DNA of 62,623 nt from Pseudomonadota bacterium (GTDB lineage: Bacteria > Desulfobacterota > Desulfovibrionia > Desulfovibrionales > Desulfovibrionaceae). The position numbers and the translations under genes are program-made. How positions within the stretch are numbered: position 1 is the stretch's first letter; the number at the start of each line of letters is the position of its first letter. The notes below the pieces were generated by a model. The model had not been told where the DNA came from. It saw only the letters and a list, made by a program, of their open reading frames with translations, and did no database searches. The DNA is taken from NCBI GenBank assembly GCA_023433925.1, contig JAEYTO010000015.1, forward strand, positions 1-62,623, read 5' to 3'. Below, piece by piece: positions 36,635 through 44,824 of this stretch.

Positions 36635-37537
36635 TGCCCCGACCGGGGCAGCGGCTGATTTGCGGGCTTGTTCGGGCCAGAGCTGGGCCAGGAGCATGCC
36701 GCCGAGCATGAGCCCGCAGCCCGTGAGCCCGCGCGTGGTCATGGTCTCGCCGAGCAGTGCCCAGCCGGCCAGGGCCGCGAAGGCGCCCTCCAGGGACAAG
36801 AGAATGGAGGCGTGGGCCGGCGGCGCGTCCTTCTGGGCCACGACTTGCAGTGTGTAGGCCACGCCCACGGACATGAGGCCGCCGTAGAGGATGGGCAGGG
36901 CCGCGTCCAGGATTCCCCCCAGGCGGATCTCCTCGGTGAAGGCGGCCGCCAGGAAACTCAGGGCCGCGCAGCAGGCGTACTGGAGCACGGACAGGCGCAG
37001 GGCCGGTATTCTGGGCGCGAGCCAGCCGATGATGAGCACGTGGCCGGCGAAGCAGAAGGCGCACACGAGCACGAGCAGGTCGCCGAAGCTTATGCTGAGA
37101 TCGCCGGTGACGGACAGGAGGTACAGGCCAGCGGCGGCCAGGACCGCGCCGATCCACACGCCAAGGCCCGGCCTCTGCCGCCAGAACAGCCCCAGGATGG
37201 GCACGATGACCACGTACAGGCCGGTGATGAAGCCGGCGTTGCCCGCGGTGGTGTACATGATGCCGACCTGCTGGAAGCTCGCGCCGGCGAACAGGGCCAG
37301 ACCGGCCAGCAGGCCGCCCAGGAGCGCTCCCCGCGTGGGCATGGCCGCCGGGTTGCCGGCGCCGGGATCGCGCAGGGCGAACGGCGCGAGGACCAGGGCG
37401 CCCAGGGCGAAGCGCACGCCGTTGAAGGTCATGGGCCCCACGTGGTCCATGCCCATGCGCTGGGCCACGAAAGCCGCGCCCCAGATGAGGGCGGCCAGAA
37501 GGAGCAGTCCGTCGGCCCTGAGCTCGCGGGCGCGCAT
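36632..37537 (-). CDS. DMT-superfamily (EamA) transporter
   Basis: This 301-residue protein has ten predicted helices and two EamA repeats (ALIWGAAFVAQRMGMDHVGP; 'VVIVPILGLFWRQRPGLGVW'; 'YTLQVVAQKDAPPAHASILLSLE'). The family carries out metabolite efflux; the substrate is unknown. It starts at ATG 37537, with AAAGACATG and a weak site upstream. Only 18 bases separate it from the marC gene upstream on the minus strand, so the two are probably one transcript. Its stop lies in repeat A4. Confidence 0.9.
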   Translation of the reverse strand: MRARELRADGLLLLAALIWGAAFVAQRMGMDHVGPMTFNGVRFALGALVLAPFALRDPGAGNPAAMPTRGALLGGLLAGLALFAGASFQQVGIMYTTAGNAGFITGLYVVIVPILGLFWRQRPGLGVWIGAVLAAAGLYLLSVTGDLSISFGDLLVLVCAFCFAGHVLIIGWLAPRIPALRLSVLQYACCAALSFLAAAFTEEIRLGGILDAALPILYGGLMSVGVAYTLQVVAQKDAPPAHASILLSLEGAFAALAGWALLGETMTTRGLTGCGLMLGGMLLAQLWPEQARKSAAAPVGA

Positions 37538-37555
37538 GTCTTTCTCTCCGGTCTT

Positions 37556-38137
37556 CTACAGGTTTTGCCAGCCGCGGCGGATCATGTTCACCGCGATGGC
37601 CACGAGGAGCAGCGAGATGATCTTGGACAGGGCCTTGATGCCGTTGACGCCGATGTAGCCGGAGATGGTGCGCACGTGGATCATGATGACATGGTTGAGT
37701 CCCAGGTTGACCAGGAGCGCGGCCAGGGTGGGCGCGACGCCGCGGGTGGTCGTGAGCGCGAGCAGGGCCGTGAGCATGGCCGGGCCGGCGATGAGCGGCA
37801 TGCCCAGCGGCACCACGCCGAACTCGCCGTCATGGAAGATCGGGGCCTGCTCGTGCTCCAGCAGGCTGCGCGCGCCGATGATGAGCAGGATGAGCCCTCC
37901 GGCCACGAGGAAGTCGGCCACGGTGATGCCCAGGGCCGTCAGGAGCATCCGGCCGCCGAACATGAAGGCCACCCCGACCGCCAGGCCGGTGATGGAGGCC
38001 TCGCGGGCGATGCGCCGGCGCTTGGGCTCCTCCATGTGCGCGGTCAGGCCCAGGAACAGGGCGGCCATGCCCAGGGGGTCGATGGCCACGAACAAGGGCA
38101 CCCAGGCCAGGAAAAAGTTGTTCAGCCACTCGCTCAT
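37556..38137 (-). CDS. MarC-family membrane protein
   Basis: This 193-residue inner-membrane protein has about six helices. Typical motifs are 'WVPLFVAIDPLGMAALFLGLT' and 'VPLGMPLIAGPAMLTALLALT'. MarC was once linked to antibiotic resistance but its function is unproven. It is upstream of and near the DMT gene on the same strand. Confidence 0.92.
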   Translation of the reverse strand: MSEWLNNFFLAWVPLFVAIDPLGMAALFLGLTAHMEEPKRRRIAREASITGLAVGVAFMFGGRMLLTALGITVADFLVAGGLILLIIGARSLLEHEQAPIFHDGEFGVVPLGMPLIAGPAMLTALLALTTTRGVAPTLAALLVNLGLNHVIMIHVRTISGYIGVNGIKALSKIISLLLVAIAVNMIRRGWQNL

Positions 38138-38271
38138 GGACTACTCCAAGCATCTCCAGGCGCGGAAGACAACCAGAATTCCCGCGGGATGTAAAGGGAG
38201 GCGCGCCAGTGCTCGCCCACGCCGGGAGTGGACTGCTCCGCCGCGGCGCCAGCCTGATCGGGGTGCGCGCA

Positions 38272-38300
38272 TTGACATGCCCGGATGCCGTTGCTACGTC
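38272..38300 (+). promoter_or_regulatory. Candidate sigma-70 promoter of the receiver gene
   Basis: A perfect -35 TTGACA (38272-38277) is followed, 17 bases later, by a weak -10 (TACGTC). It lies about 100 bases before the ATG at 38403. Confidence 0.4.
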
Positions 38301-38402
38301 ATGCGCGCATAAGCCGAACTGTAAGGGTGGCTTGCACGTACCTTTTCGCCACGCATAGACCGGACGTCGAACGGCTCGCCTCAAGAGGGGGAACGGAGCG
38401 CC

Positions 38403-38768
38403 ATGTCTTCCGCCAAGGTCATGATCGTCGAGGACGAGGCCATCGTGGCCATGAGCCTGGAGCGGGCGGTCCGCAAGATGGGCTACAGCGTGAGCTGCAT
38501 CGTGGACAAGGGAGAGGAGGCGGTCAGGCGCTTCGAGGATCAGCCCGCGGACATCGTGCTCATGGACGTGCGCCTCAAGGGCGAGATGGACGGCATCGAG
38601 GCAGCCCGGCGCATCGTGAGCAGGCGGCGCATCCCGGTCATCTTCCTCACGGCCTACAACGACCCCGCGACCATGAGCCGCGCCGAGGACATCCCGCCCG
38701 CCGCGTTCCTGGCCAAGCCGGTGGACGAGCTGGCGCTCGCCCAGGCCATCTCCCGGGCCACGAGCTAG
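38403..38768 (+). CDS. Single-domain response regulator
   Basis: This 121-residue receiver has an acidic pocket (VMIVEDEAIVAMSLE), phospho-acceptor D56-like residue (IVLMDVRLKGEMDGIEA), Thr (FLTAYND) and Lys (FLAKPVDE). The 'KGEMDGIEAA' motif is typical of receivers linked to PAS-kinase networks. There is no output domain. GGGGGAACGGAG precedes the ATG. No kinase is adjacent. Confidence 0.9.
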   Translation: MSSAKVMIVEDEAIVAMSLERAVRKMGYSVSCIVDKGEEAVRRFEDQPADIVLMDVRLKGEMDGIEAARRIVSRRRIPVIFLTAYNDPATMSRAEDIPPAAFLAKPVDELALAQAISRATS

Positions 38769-38787
38769 AGCGGCTCGCGGATGAGCC

Positions 38788-38808
38788 GGGAAGGGCGTTG
38801 CCCTTCCC
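38788..38808. terminator. Hairpin between convergent genes (family C variant)
   Basis: GGGAAGGGC-GTT-GCCCTTCCC is a perfect hairpin 19 bases after the receiver stop and 28 bases before the end of the convergent gene at 38836. It could terminate both; a clear T-tract is missing. Confidence 0.55.
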
Positions 38809-38835
38809 AGCCCCCGCACTTCATTTACAGACCGC

Positions 38836-39333
38836 CTAGTGCAGCGTGTCGCTGTCCCTGGCCGAGGCCGAGGGCGGGGACTCCATGAGCTTGCGGGTAT
38901 AGTCGCGGACCTGCTCGGTGTCCTTCCAGCCCGCGTACAGATCCTCCCACTCTCCGAAGCCGCGCTGCTCCTCGTCCAGGTAATCCTCGTGGCCCTTGAT
39001 CCACAGGCCGAAGAGATACATCTCCACCTGGAAGGCCTTGCTGTCCATGATGCTGGAGACCAGCGCCGTGGAGTGCTTGGGGCCGTCGATGTGCGCGCCC
39101 ACGTAGGCGCAGACCATGTCGCAGGACTTCTGGTAGTCGATCTCGCCGCCGTTCGCGATCCTGGCCAACTCCTCCAGGTGAGGGTGCGAGGCCTTGATCT
39201 CCTCCAAGCGCTCGGGGGGCACGCTCATGAAGAGCTTGTCGTCGCGCTCCTCCACGAAGTAGAAGCGCAGCCACTGCTCGAACCTGAAGACCTGGCTGAT
39301 CTCGGCCTGGGCCTTCTTCCTGTTCTCCATCAT
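38836..39333 (-). CDS. Hypothetical protein next to the Cys/Sec pair
   Basis: This 165-residue soluble protein starts MMENRKKAQAEISQVFRFEQ. It has conserved-looking aromatic/acidic blocks ('EQWLRFYFVEERDDKLFMSVPPERLEEI', 'DYQKSCDMVCAYVGAHIDG', 'MYLFGLWIKGHEDYLDEEQRG'). GGAGA lies before the tandem ATGs at 39333. It is third in a probable minus-strand operon with the Sec and Cys genes (76-base spacing). The family and function are unknown. Confidence 0.7.
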   Translation of the reverse strand: MMENRKKAQAEISQVFRFEQWLRFYFVEERDDKLFMSVPPERLEEIKASHPHLEELARIANGGEIDYQKSCDMVCAYVGAHIDGPKHSTALVSSIMDSKAFQVEMYLFGLWIKGHEDYLDEEQRGFGEWEDLYAGWKDTEQVRDYTRKLMESPPSASARDSDTLH

Positions 39334-39409
39334 CTCGAATCTCCTTGGCTCCCGCGGTCATGCGTGCGGGGTCCGAGATAATGGTCACCAATCGCGGCCT
39401 CGTCAAGCG

Positions 39410-39712
39410 CTATGCCTTGGGCGGACGGCCGTCCTTGCCCGGCCCGCCCTCGGGCATGGTGAGCTCGTCGCGCGGGCTCTGCTGGTCCTGGGACGGGTTC
39501 AGCTCGCCGGGCGCGACCCAGTCGTACTCCTGGTCCTTGAGCCAGGCGGCGCTCTTCCTAGGGCAATTGCGCAGGCCCTCGACCGGGAAAGAGGCCTTGA
39601 AGTTCTCGGGCGGCACCGGGCCGCAGACCGAGATGATCTCCTCGCCCCGGAATTCGGCGGCGTACAGCTCGCCCGTGGAGCGTAATTTGGCGTAGTGGTA
39701 GGTGGTCAGCAT
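39410..39712 (-). CDS. Cys homologue of the new selenoprotein (tandem paralogue)
   Basis: This 100-residue protein shares with the gene at 39786-40028 the start pattern (M-L-x3-YAK), 'E-F-x-G-x-E-I-x-x-V' then C30-GP, C50, and 'Y-[DE]-W-V-x-P-G'. Residue 30 is Cys (ISVCGPVPP), aligning exactly with the UGA of the paralogue, and Cys50 aligns with Cys50. A Cys-containing paralogue next door is the classic support for reading that UGA as Sec. The ATG at 39712 has GGGAGGAG upstream. The protein may be a small redox or metal-binding factor (inference); no family name is known to me. Confidence 0.85.
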   Translation of the reverse strand: MLTTYHYAKLRSTGELYAAEFRGEEIISVCGPVPPENFKASFPVEGLRNCPRKSAAWLKDQEYDWVAPGELNPSQDQQSPRDELTMPEGGPGKDGRPPKA

Positions 39713-39785
39713 GCGTCTCCTCCCGTGGCCTCCCGTGGTCTTGCCGATCCGTCCGGCCGCAAGGCCAGCCCTGCCCGCCGGCCCG

Positions 39786-40028
39786 CTAGGGCGCCTGCTC
39801 CTTGAGCGGCGGGGCGATGTCGCCCGGCTCGACCCACTCGTAGTCCTTGCCCTCCAGCGAGCCGATGCCACGGTCCTCGCACTGGGCCAGCTTCGTTTCA
39901 CTGACGGTCAGAGCGAACTCGCTCTGATCGAAGGGGCCTCAGACCTTGACGATTTCCTGGCCCTCGAATTCCACGGCGTACACCTTGTTGGTCTTCCTCT
40001 CCTTGGCGTAGCGGAAATTGCGCAGCAT
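39786..40028 (-). CDS. Putative new small selenoprotein (UGA at 39941-39939 = Sec30)
   Basis: Reading the minus strand from the ATG at 40028 (AGGAGG 6 bases upstream) gives 29 codons, a UGA, then 50 more codons to TAG (39786-39788): an 80-residue protein MLRNFRYAKERKTNKVYAVE.. with 'QEIVKV-U-GPFDQSEF'. The UGA falls exactly on Cys30 of the tandem paralogue. The downstream sequence keeps C50 and 'KDYEWVEPGDIAPP', which would be meaningless after a true stop. A hairpin immediately after the UGA has the loop G-U-U-C at the same offset (+21 to +24) as in msrA of this window. Ordinary gene callers will miss this gene. A single mutation or sequencing error of a Cys codon is the alternative. Confidence 0.88.
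39905..39938 (-). promoter_or_regulatory. SECIS element of the new selenoprotein
   Basis: Starting at +12 after the UGA, TCAGAGC (39927-39921) pairs with GCTCTGA (39914-39908). The loop between them is GAGUUC, with G21-U22. The stem can continue inward by two pairs. The G-U-U-C-G in the loop region is identical in position to that of msrA (554-586). Confidence 0.78.
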
Positions 40029-40204
40029 GGCTTCCTCCTGTCACGTGAGGTTTGCCCAGGCCCGGAGCGGACCCGGCCATTGCATCATGCCACTATGCAG
40101 GATCGGACGGGAGGCTTGGATGAGAAATAAGGCGGCCCCGGTCTAACGCCCGGCAGGCAACCGGCCGGGAAAGCCGAAATGGTCCGCCGACAAAAACGTG
40201 GGGG

Positions 40205-40261
40205 CCAGGGGTCCGTGGCCCCTGGCGGGAGAGAGCCCGAGAGAGGGCAGCGCCCTCTCTC
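40205..40261. repeat. Intergenic double-hairpin repeat family C, copy 4
   Basis: CCAGGGG-TCCGTGG-CCCCTGG (40205-40225) is followed by GAGAGAGGGC-AGC-GCCCTCTCTC (40239-40261). The second hairpin is identical to that after uvrA. It lies 6 bases beyond the stop of oppF (minus strand), the place of a terminator. Confidence 0.9.
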
Positions 40262-40266
40262 GGTAT

Positions 40267-41214
<948 letters not shown>

Positions 41215-41222
41215 GGGCTCCC

Positions 41223-42212
41223 TCAGGCCTGTTCGTTGGTCGCGAAGCCATGGAGCAGGCAGCGCACCTTGCGACCGCCGGGCATCTCCACCAGCGCCGG
41301 CTCGTTCCCGGAGCAGAAGCCCGTGGCGTCCGGGCAGCGCGGGTGGAAGGCGCAGCCCCTGGGCAGGTCCATGAGGCTCGGCACCGCGCCGCCGATGGCC
41401 GCCAGCCGCCTGCGCTCGCCGATGCGCGGCACCGAGGCCAGCAGGAGCCGCGTGTACGGGTGCAGGGGCTGGTCGAAAAGCTCAAGTACCGGGGCCTCCT
41501 CCACGACCTTGCCCGCGTACATGACCGCCACGCGCTGGCAGGTCTGGGCCACCACGCCCAGGTCGTGGGTGATGAGCATGACCGCCGTGTCGCGCTCCTC
41601 CTTGAGCCGGCGCATGAGCTCCAGGATCTCGGCCTGGATGGTCACGTCCAGGGCCGTGGTGGGCTCGTCGGCCAGGATGAGGTCCGGGTCCAGGGCCAGG
41701 GCCATGGCGATGACGATGCGCTGGCGCATGCCCCCGCTCATCTCGTGGGGATAGCTCTTGAGCCGCCGGGCGGGCTCCGGGATGCCGACCTTGACGAGCA
41801 TCTCGCGAGCGCGCTCCATGGCCTCGGCCTTGGACAAGCCCCGGTGCAGGCGCACGGCCTCGGCGATCTGCTCGCCCACGCGGAAGACCGGGTTGAGCGA
41901 GGTCATGGGCTCCTGGAAGATCATGGAGATGGCGTTGCCGCGCACCTTGCGCAGCTCGGCCTGCGAGGCGCGCACGAGGTCCAGGCCCTTGAAGCGCACA
42001 GAGCCGGCCACGATGCGGCCGGGCCTGGGCACCAGCCCGAGCACGGACAGGGAGAGCATGGTCTTGCCGCTGCCCGACTCGCCCACCACGCCGAGGGTCT
42101 CGCCGCCCGATATGGACAGGTCCACGCCGTCCACGGCCCGGCCGATACCGCGCGCCGTGACGAACCACGTGCGCAGGTCGCGAATCTCCAGGACTGGCTG
42201 TGCTTGCGTCAT
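41223..42212 (-). CDS. oppD: Oligopeptide/dipeptide ABC transporter ATPase (OppD/DppD type)
   Basis: This 329-residue ATPase has Walker A GESGSGKT, Q loop 'MIFQEPMTSLNPVFRV', signature 'MSGGMRQRIVIAMALALDP', Walker B 'LILADEPTTALDV' and the C-terminal 'CAFHPRCPDATGFC' Cys motif of the Opp/Dpp family. It pairs with OppF. The start at 42212 is followed by MTQAQPVLEIRDLRTWFVTA, the normal family N-terminus. Permeases and the binding protein are missing nearby, so the complete transporter is assembled from genes outside the window. Confidence 0.9.
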   Translation of the reverse strand: MTQAQPVLEIRDLRTWFVTARGIGRAVDGVDLSISGGETLGVVGESGSGKTMLSLSVLGLVPRPGRIVAGSVRFKGLDLVRASQAELRKVRGNAISMIFQEPMTSLNPVFRVGEQIAEAVRLHRGLSKAEAMERAREMLVKVGIPEPARRLKSYPHEMSGGMRQRIVIAMALALDPDLILADEPTTALDVTIQAEILELMRRLKEERDTAVMLITHDLGVVAQTCQRVAVMYAGKVVEEAPVLELFDQPLHPYTRLLLASVPRIGERRRLAAIGGAVPSLMDLPRGCAFHPRCPDATGFCSGNEPALVEMPGGRKVRCLLHGFATNEQA

Positions 42213-42480
42213 GCGGCTTGTCTCGCCCTTTGCCGGGAGGCGGGAGAAGCCAGAATCTCCGGCCGGCTCCTCCCGCTCCCTCCTTTCCTACACCCGAGTC
42301 GCGCCGGGAGCAGGCTCGCCGGGCGGGTGCGTCGTTGCGCCCGTCGGAGGTCTCGGGCGCTCGCCGTCCCAAGACCTTCGACTTCTGCTCCAAAGTTTAC
42401 GAGGTTTCGTCCAGGCGGGCAAGGCGGCGTTGTCATTCCTGGGCCCCTCCGCTAGAAGAGTTTGCTGCCCGACCATTCCC
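42213..42480. other. Intergenic region upstream of oppD and trmFO
   Basis: About 270 bases hold no supported gene. Short GC-rich frames on both strands lack ribosome sites. Element A5 fills the rest up to trmFO. Confidence 0.4.
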
Positions 42481-42608
42481 AGAGCAGATTGATGATTTAA
42501 GACGCTCGCTCCGGCGTTGACGGCGCAAGCGGATTGCGCCTACGCCCACGCGGCGGCAAGCCATGCCAAGGCATGGCCTGCGGAGCATTTTCAAAAGCAA
42601 AGTGCTCT
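42481..42608. repeat. MITE-like repeat family A, copy A5
   Basis: This copy is in A3 orientation. It starts AGAGCAGATTGATGATTT, the middle is 'CGGCGTTGACGGCGCAAGCG' and it ends TTTTCAAAAGCAAAGTGCTCT. It ends only 18 bases before the GTG of trmFO, so the gene's leader is made of the element. A promoter contribution is possible. Confidence 0.85.
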
Positions 42609-42626
42609 GGCAAGGAGAAACATCGA

Positions 42627-43961
42627 GTGCCCCATATCGCCATCATCGGCGGCGGACTGGCCGGATGCGAGTGCGCCTGGCGCCTCGCCCAGGCCGGGAT
42701 CGCCGTGCGCCTGTTCGAGATGAAGCCGCTCAAGCGCTCGCCAGCCCACAACGAGGACGGCCTGGCCGAGCTGGTCTGCTCCAATTCACTGCGCTCCGAG
42801 GACCCGGACTCGGCCGTCGGCCAGCTCAAGATCGAGATGCGCGAGGCCGGCAGCCTGGTCATGGAGGCGGCCGAGGCCGCGCGCGTGCCGGCCGGCAAGG
42901 CCCTGGCCGTGGACCGCCGCCTGTTCTCGGAATACGTGACCGCCAAGGTCGAGGCCCACCCGCTCATCGAGGTCGTGCGCGCCGAGGTGGACTCCCTGGA
43001 CAGCCCGCTGCTCGGGGACGCCCGGCGCGTGGTCGTGGCCGCCGGGCCGCTGGCCAGCGATGGCCTGGCCGCCAGCCTCGCGCAAGCCGTGGGCGACAGG
43101 GAGCTGTACTTCCACGACGCCATCGCGCCCATCGTGGAGGCCGACTCCGTGGACATGGAGCACGCCTTCTGGGGCTCGCGCTACCGGCCCGAGGACGACG
43201 ACTACCTGAACTGCCCGCTGAACCGGGAGGAGTACGAGACCTTCGTGCGCGAGCTGCTGGCCGCCGAGACCGTGCCCTGCCGCGAGTTCGAGGAGCACAT
43301 GCACTTCGAGGGCTGCCTGCCCATCGAGGAGATGGCCGCGCGCGGCGAGATGACCCTGGCCTTCGGACCCATGAAGCCCGTGGGCCTGGACGATCCGCGC
43401 ACGGGCCGCCGGCCTTACGCCGTGCTCCAGCTGCGTGCCGAGAACCGCGAGCGCACGGCCTTCAACCTCGTGGGTTTCCAGACCAAGCTCAAGTACCCGG
43501 AGCAGAAGCGCGTCTTCGGGCTCATCCCGGCCCTGCGCCATGCCGAGTACGCCCGCCTGGGCTCCATTCACCGCAACACCTTCGTCAACGCGCCGACCGT
43601 GCTGAACGACGAGCTGGAGCTCAAGGCCCGGCCCGGCGTGCACCTGGCCGGCCAGATCACGGGCGTGGAAGGCTATCTGGAGTCCGCGGCCTGCGGCCTG
43701 TGGGTCGGGCTCATGCTCGCGGCCAAGGCCCAGGGCCGAAGTCTGCCCATGCCGCCCCGCGAGACGGCCATGGGCGCGCTCCTGTCCCATCTGCGCACGC
43801 CGGCCAAGAACTTCCAGCCGAGCAACGTGCAGTTCGGCCTGTCTCCGGCCCTGGACATGCGCGCCGGCCGCAAGAAGCGCAAGACGCTCTACGCCGAGCG
43901 CGCCCGCGAGCACTGGACCGTCTGGCTGGCCGAGCACGTGACCGGGCAGGTCCCGTCATGA
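42627..43961 (+). CDS. trmFO: Folate-dependent tRNA (uracil-54-C5)-methyltransferase
   Basis: TrmFO uses methylenetetrahydrofolate and FADH2 to make ribothymidine-54 in the tRNA T-loop. The 444-residue sequence has the FAD motif GGGLAGCECAW (about 8-18), 'SPAHNEDGLAELVCSNSLRS' and 'MHFEGCLPIEEMAARG', and ends with 'PSNVQFGLSPAL'. GTG at 42627 was chosen because AAGGAG is 9 bases upstream and gives the family N-terminus (PHIAIIGGGLAG). Its stop overlaps the next gene (ATGA). Repeat A5 lies immediately upstream. Confidence 0.95.
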   Translation: MPHIAIIGGGLAGCECAWRLAQAGIAVRLFEMKPLKRSPAHNEDGLAELVCSNSLRSEDPDSAVGQLKIEMREAGSLVMEAAEAARVPAGKALAVDRRLFSEYVTAKVEAHPLIEVVRAEVDSLDSPLLGDARRVVVAAGPLASDGLAASLAQAVGDRELYFHDAIAPIVEADSVDMEHAFWGSRYRPEDDDYLNCPLNREEYETFVRELLAAETVPCREFEEHMHFEGCLPIEEMAARGEMTLAFGPMKPVGLDDPRTGRRPYAVLQLRAENRERTAFNLVGFQTKLKYPEQKRVFGLIPALRHAEYARLGSIHRNTFVNAPTVLNDELELKARPGVHLAGQITGVEGYLESAACGLWVGLMLAAKAQGRSLPMPPRETAMGALLSHLRTPAKNFQPSNVQFGLSPALDMRAGRKKRKTLYAERAREHWTVWLAEHVTGQVPS

Positions 43962-44743
43962 GCGCGAACGCCTTTGCCGTCGATTTCCGCGTGCGAGCCC
44001 ACGAGCTGGGCGCCGAGGGCTGCGCGCGGCTGCCCGCGCTGCTGGACTACCTGCAAGAGGCCGCGGCCCTGAACGCCAGGAGCCTGGGCTTCTCCCACGA
44101 GGAGCTTTCGGCGAGCAGCCTGTTCTGGGTCCTGACCAGGCTCTACCTGCGCCTGTCGCCCGAGACCGTGGAGCGGGGCTGGCCCGGCTGGCGCGAGCGG
44201 GTCACGGTGCGCACCTGGCCCGTGGGCTTCGAGCGGCTGCTGGCCCGGCGCGACTTCCTGCTCCTGGACGAAGGCGGCAGGACCATGGGCGCGGCGGTTT
44301 CGTCCTGGGTCACTCTGGACGCGGCCACGCGCAAGCTCTCCCCCCTGCCCGAGGAGCTGCGCGCCCGTATTCCGGTGCACGAGGAGCACGCCTTGGAGTT
44401 CGAGGGCCGCAAGACGCCCGGCCTGGACCCGTCCACAACCGGAGACGGCGCGCGCATCACGGCCAGGCGTTCGGACCTGGACGTCAACGGCCATGTGAAC
44501 AACGCCGTGCTCGCGGCCTGGGTCCTGGACGAGGCCGCCGCCGGCTTGCCCGCCCGCATGCGCTGCACGGCCCTGGAGCTGGCCTTCCGGGCCGAGGTGC
44601 TGCCGGGCCAGAGCGTCGCGGCCAGGGCAGAGGCGCGGGGGGACGGCTCGTGCCTGCTGGGCCTGTTCTCCGCGGCCGACGGCCGGGAGCACCTGCGCGC
44701 CGCGTCCTGGTGGACCGCCCCGCCGGCCGCCGGGCAGCCTTGA
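43958..44743 (+). CDS. Acyl-ACP thioesterase (FatA/FatB-like, hot-dog fold)
   Basis: This 261-residue tandem hot-dog-fold protein has 'FAVDFRVRAHELGAEGCARLPALLDYLQEAA' in the first half and 'ITARRSDLDVNGHVNNAVLAAWVLDEA' in the second. These are signatures of acyl-ACP thioesterases (D/N/H motif NGHVNN). It releases fatty acids or acyl groups from carrier proteins. The ATG overlaps the trmFO stop by 4 bases, so they are co-translated; no functional link to tRNA methylation is obvious. Confidence 0.88.
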   Translation: MSANAFAVDFRVRAHELGAEGCARLPALLDYLQEAAALNARSLGFSHEELSASSLFWVLTRLYLRLSPETVERGWPGWRERVTVRTWPVGFERLLARRDFLLLDEGGRTMGAAVSSWVTLDAATRKLSPLPEELRARIPVHEEHALEFEGRKTPGLDPSTTGDGARITARRSDLDVNGHVNNAVLAAWVLDEAAAGLPARMRCTALELAFRAEVLPGQSVAARAEARGDGSCLLGLFSAADGREHLRAASWWTAPPAAGQP

Positions 44744-44824
44744 GCTGACCCTCGGGCTCGTGTACTCATCCATACGTCATCTCTGGCATCCGCCGTTTTC
44801 CCCTCGGGTTCCGGGAGGTCGAGC

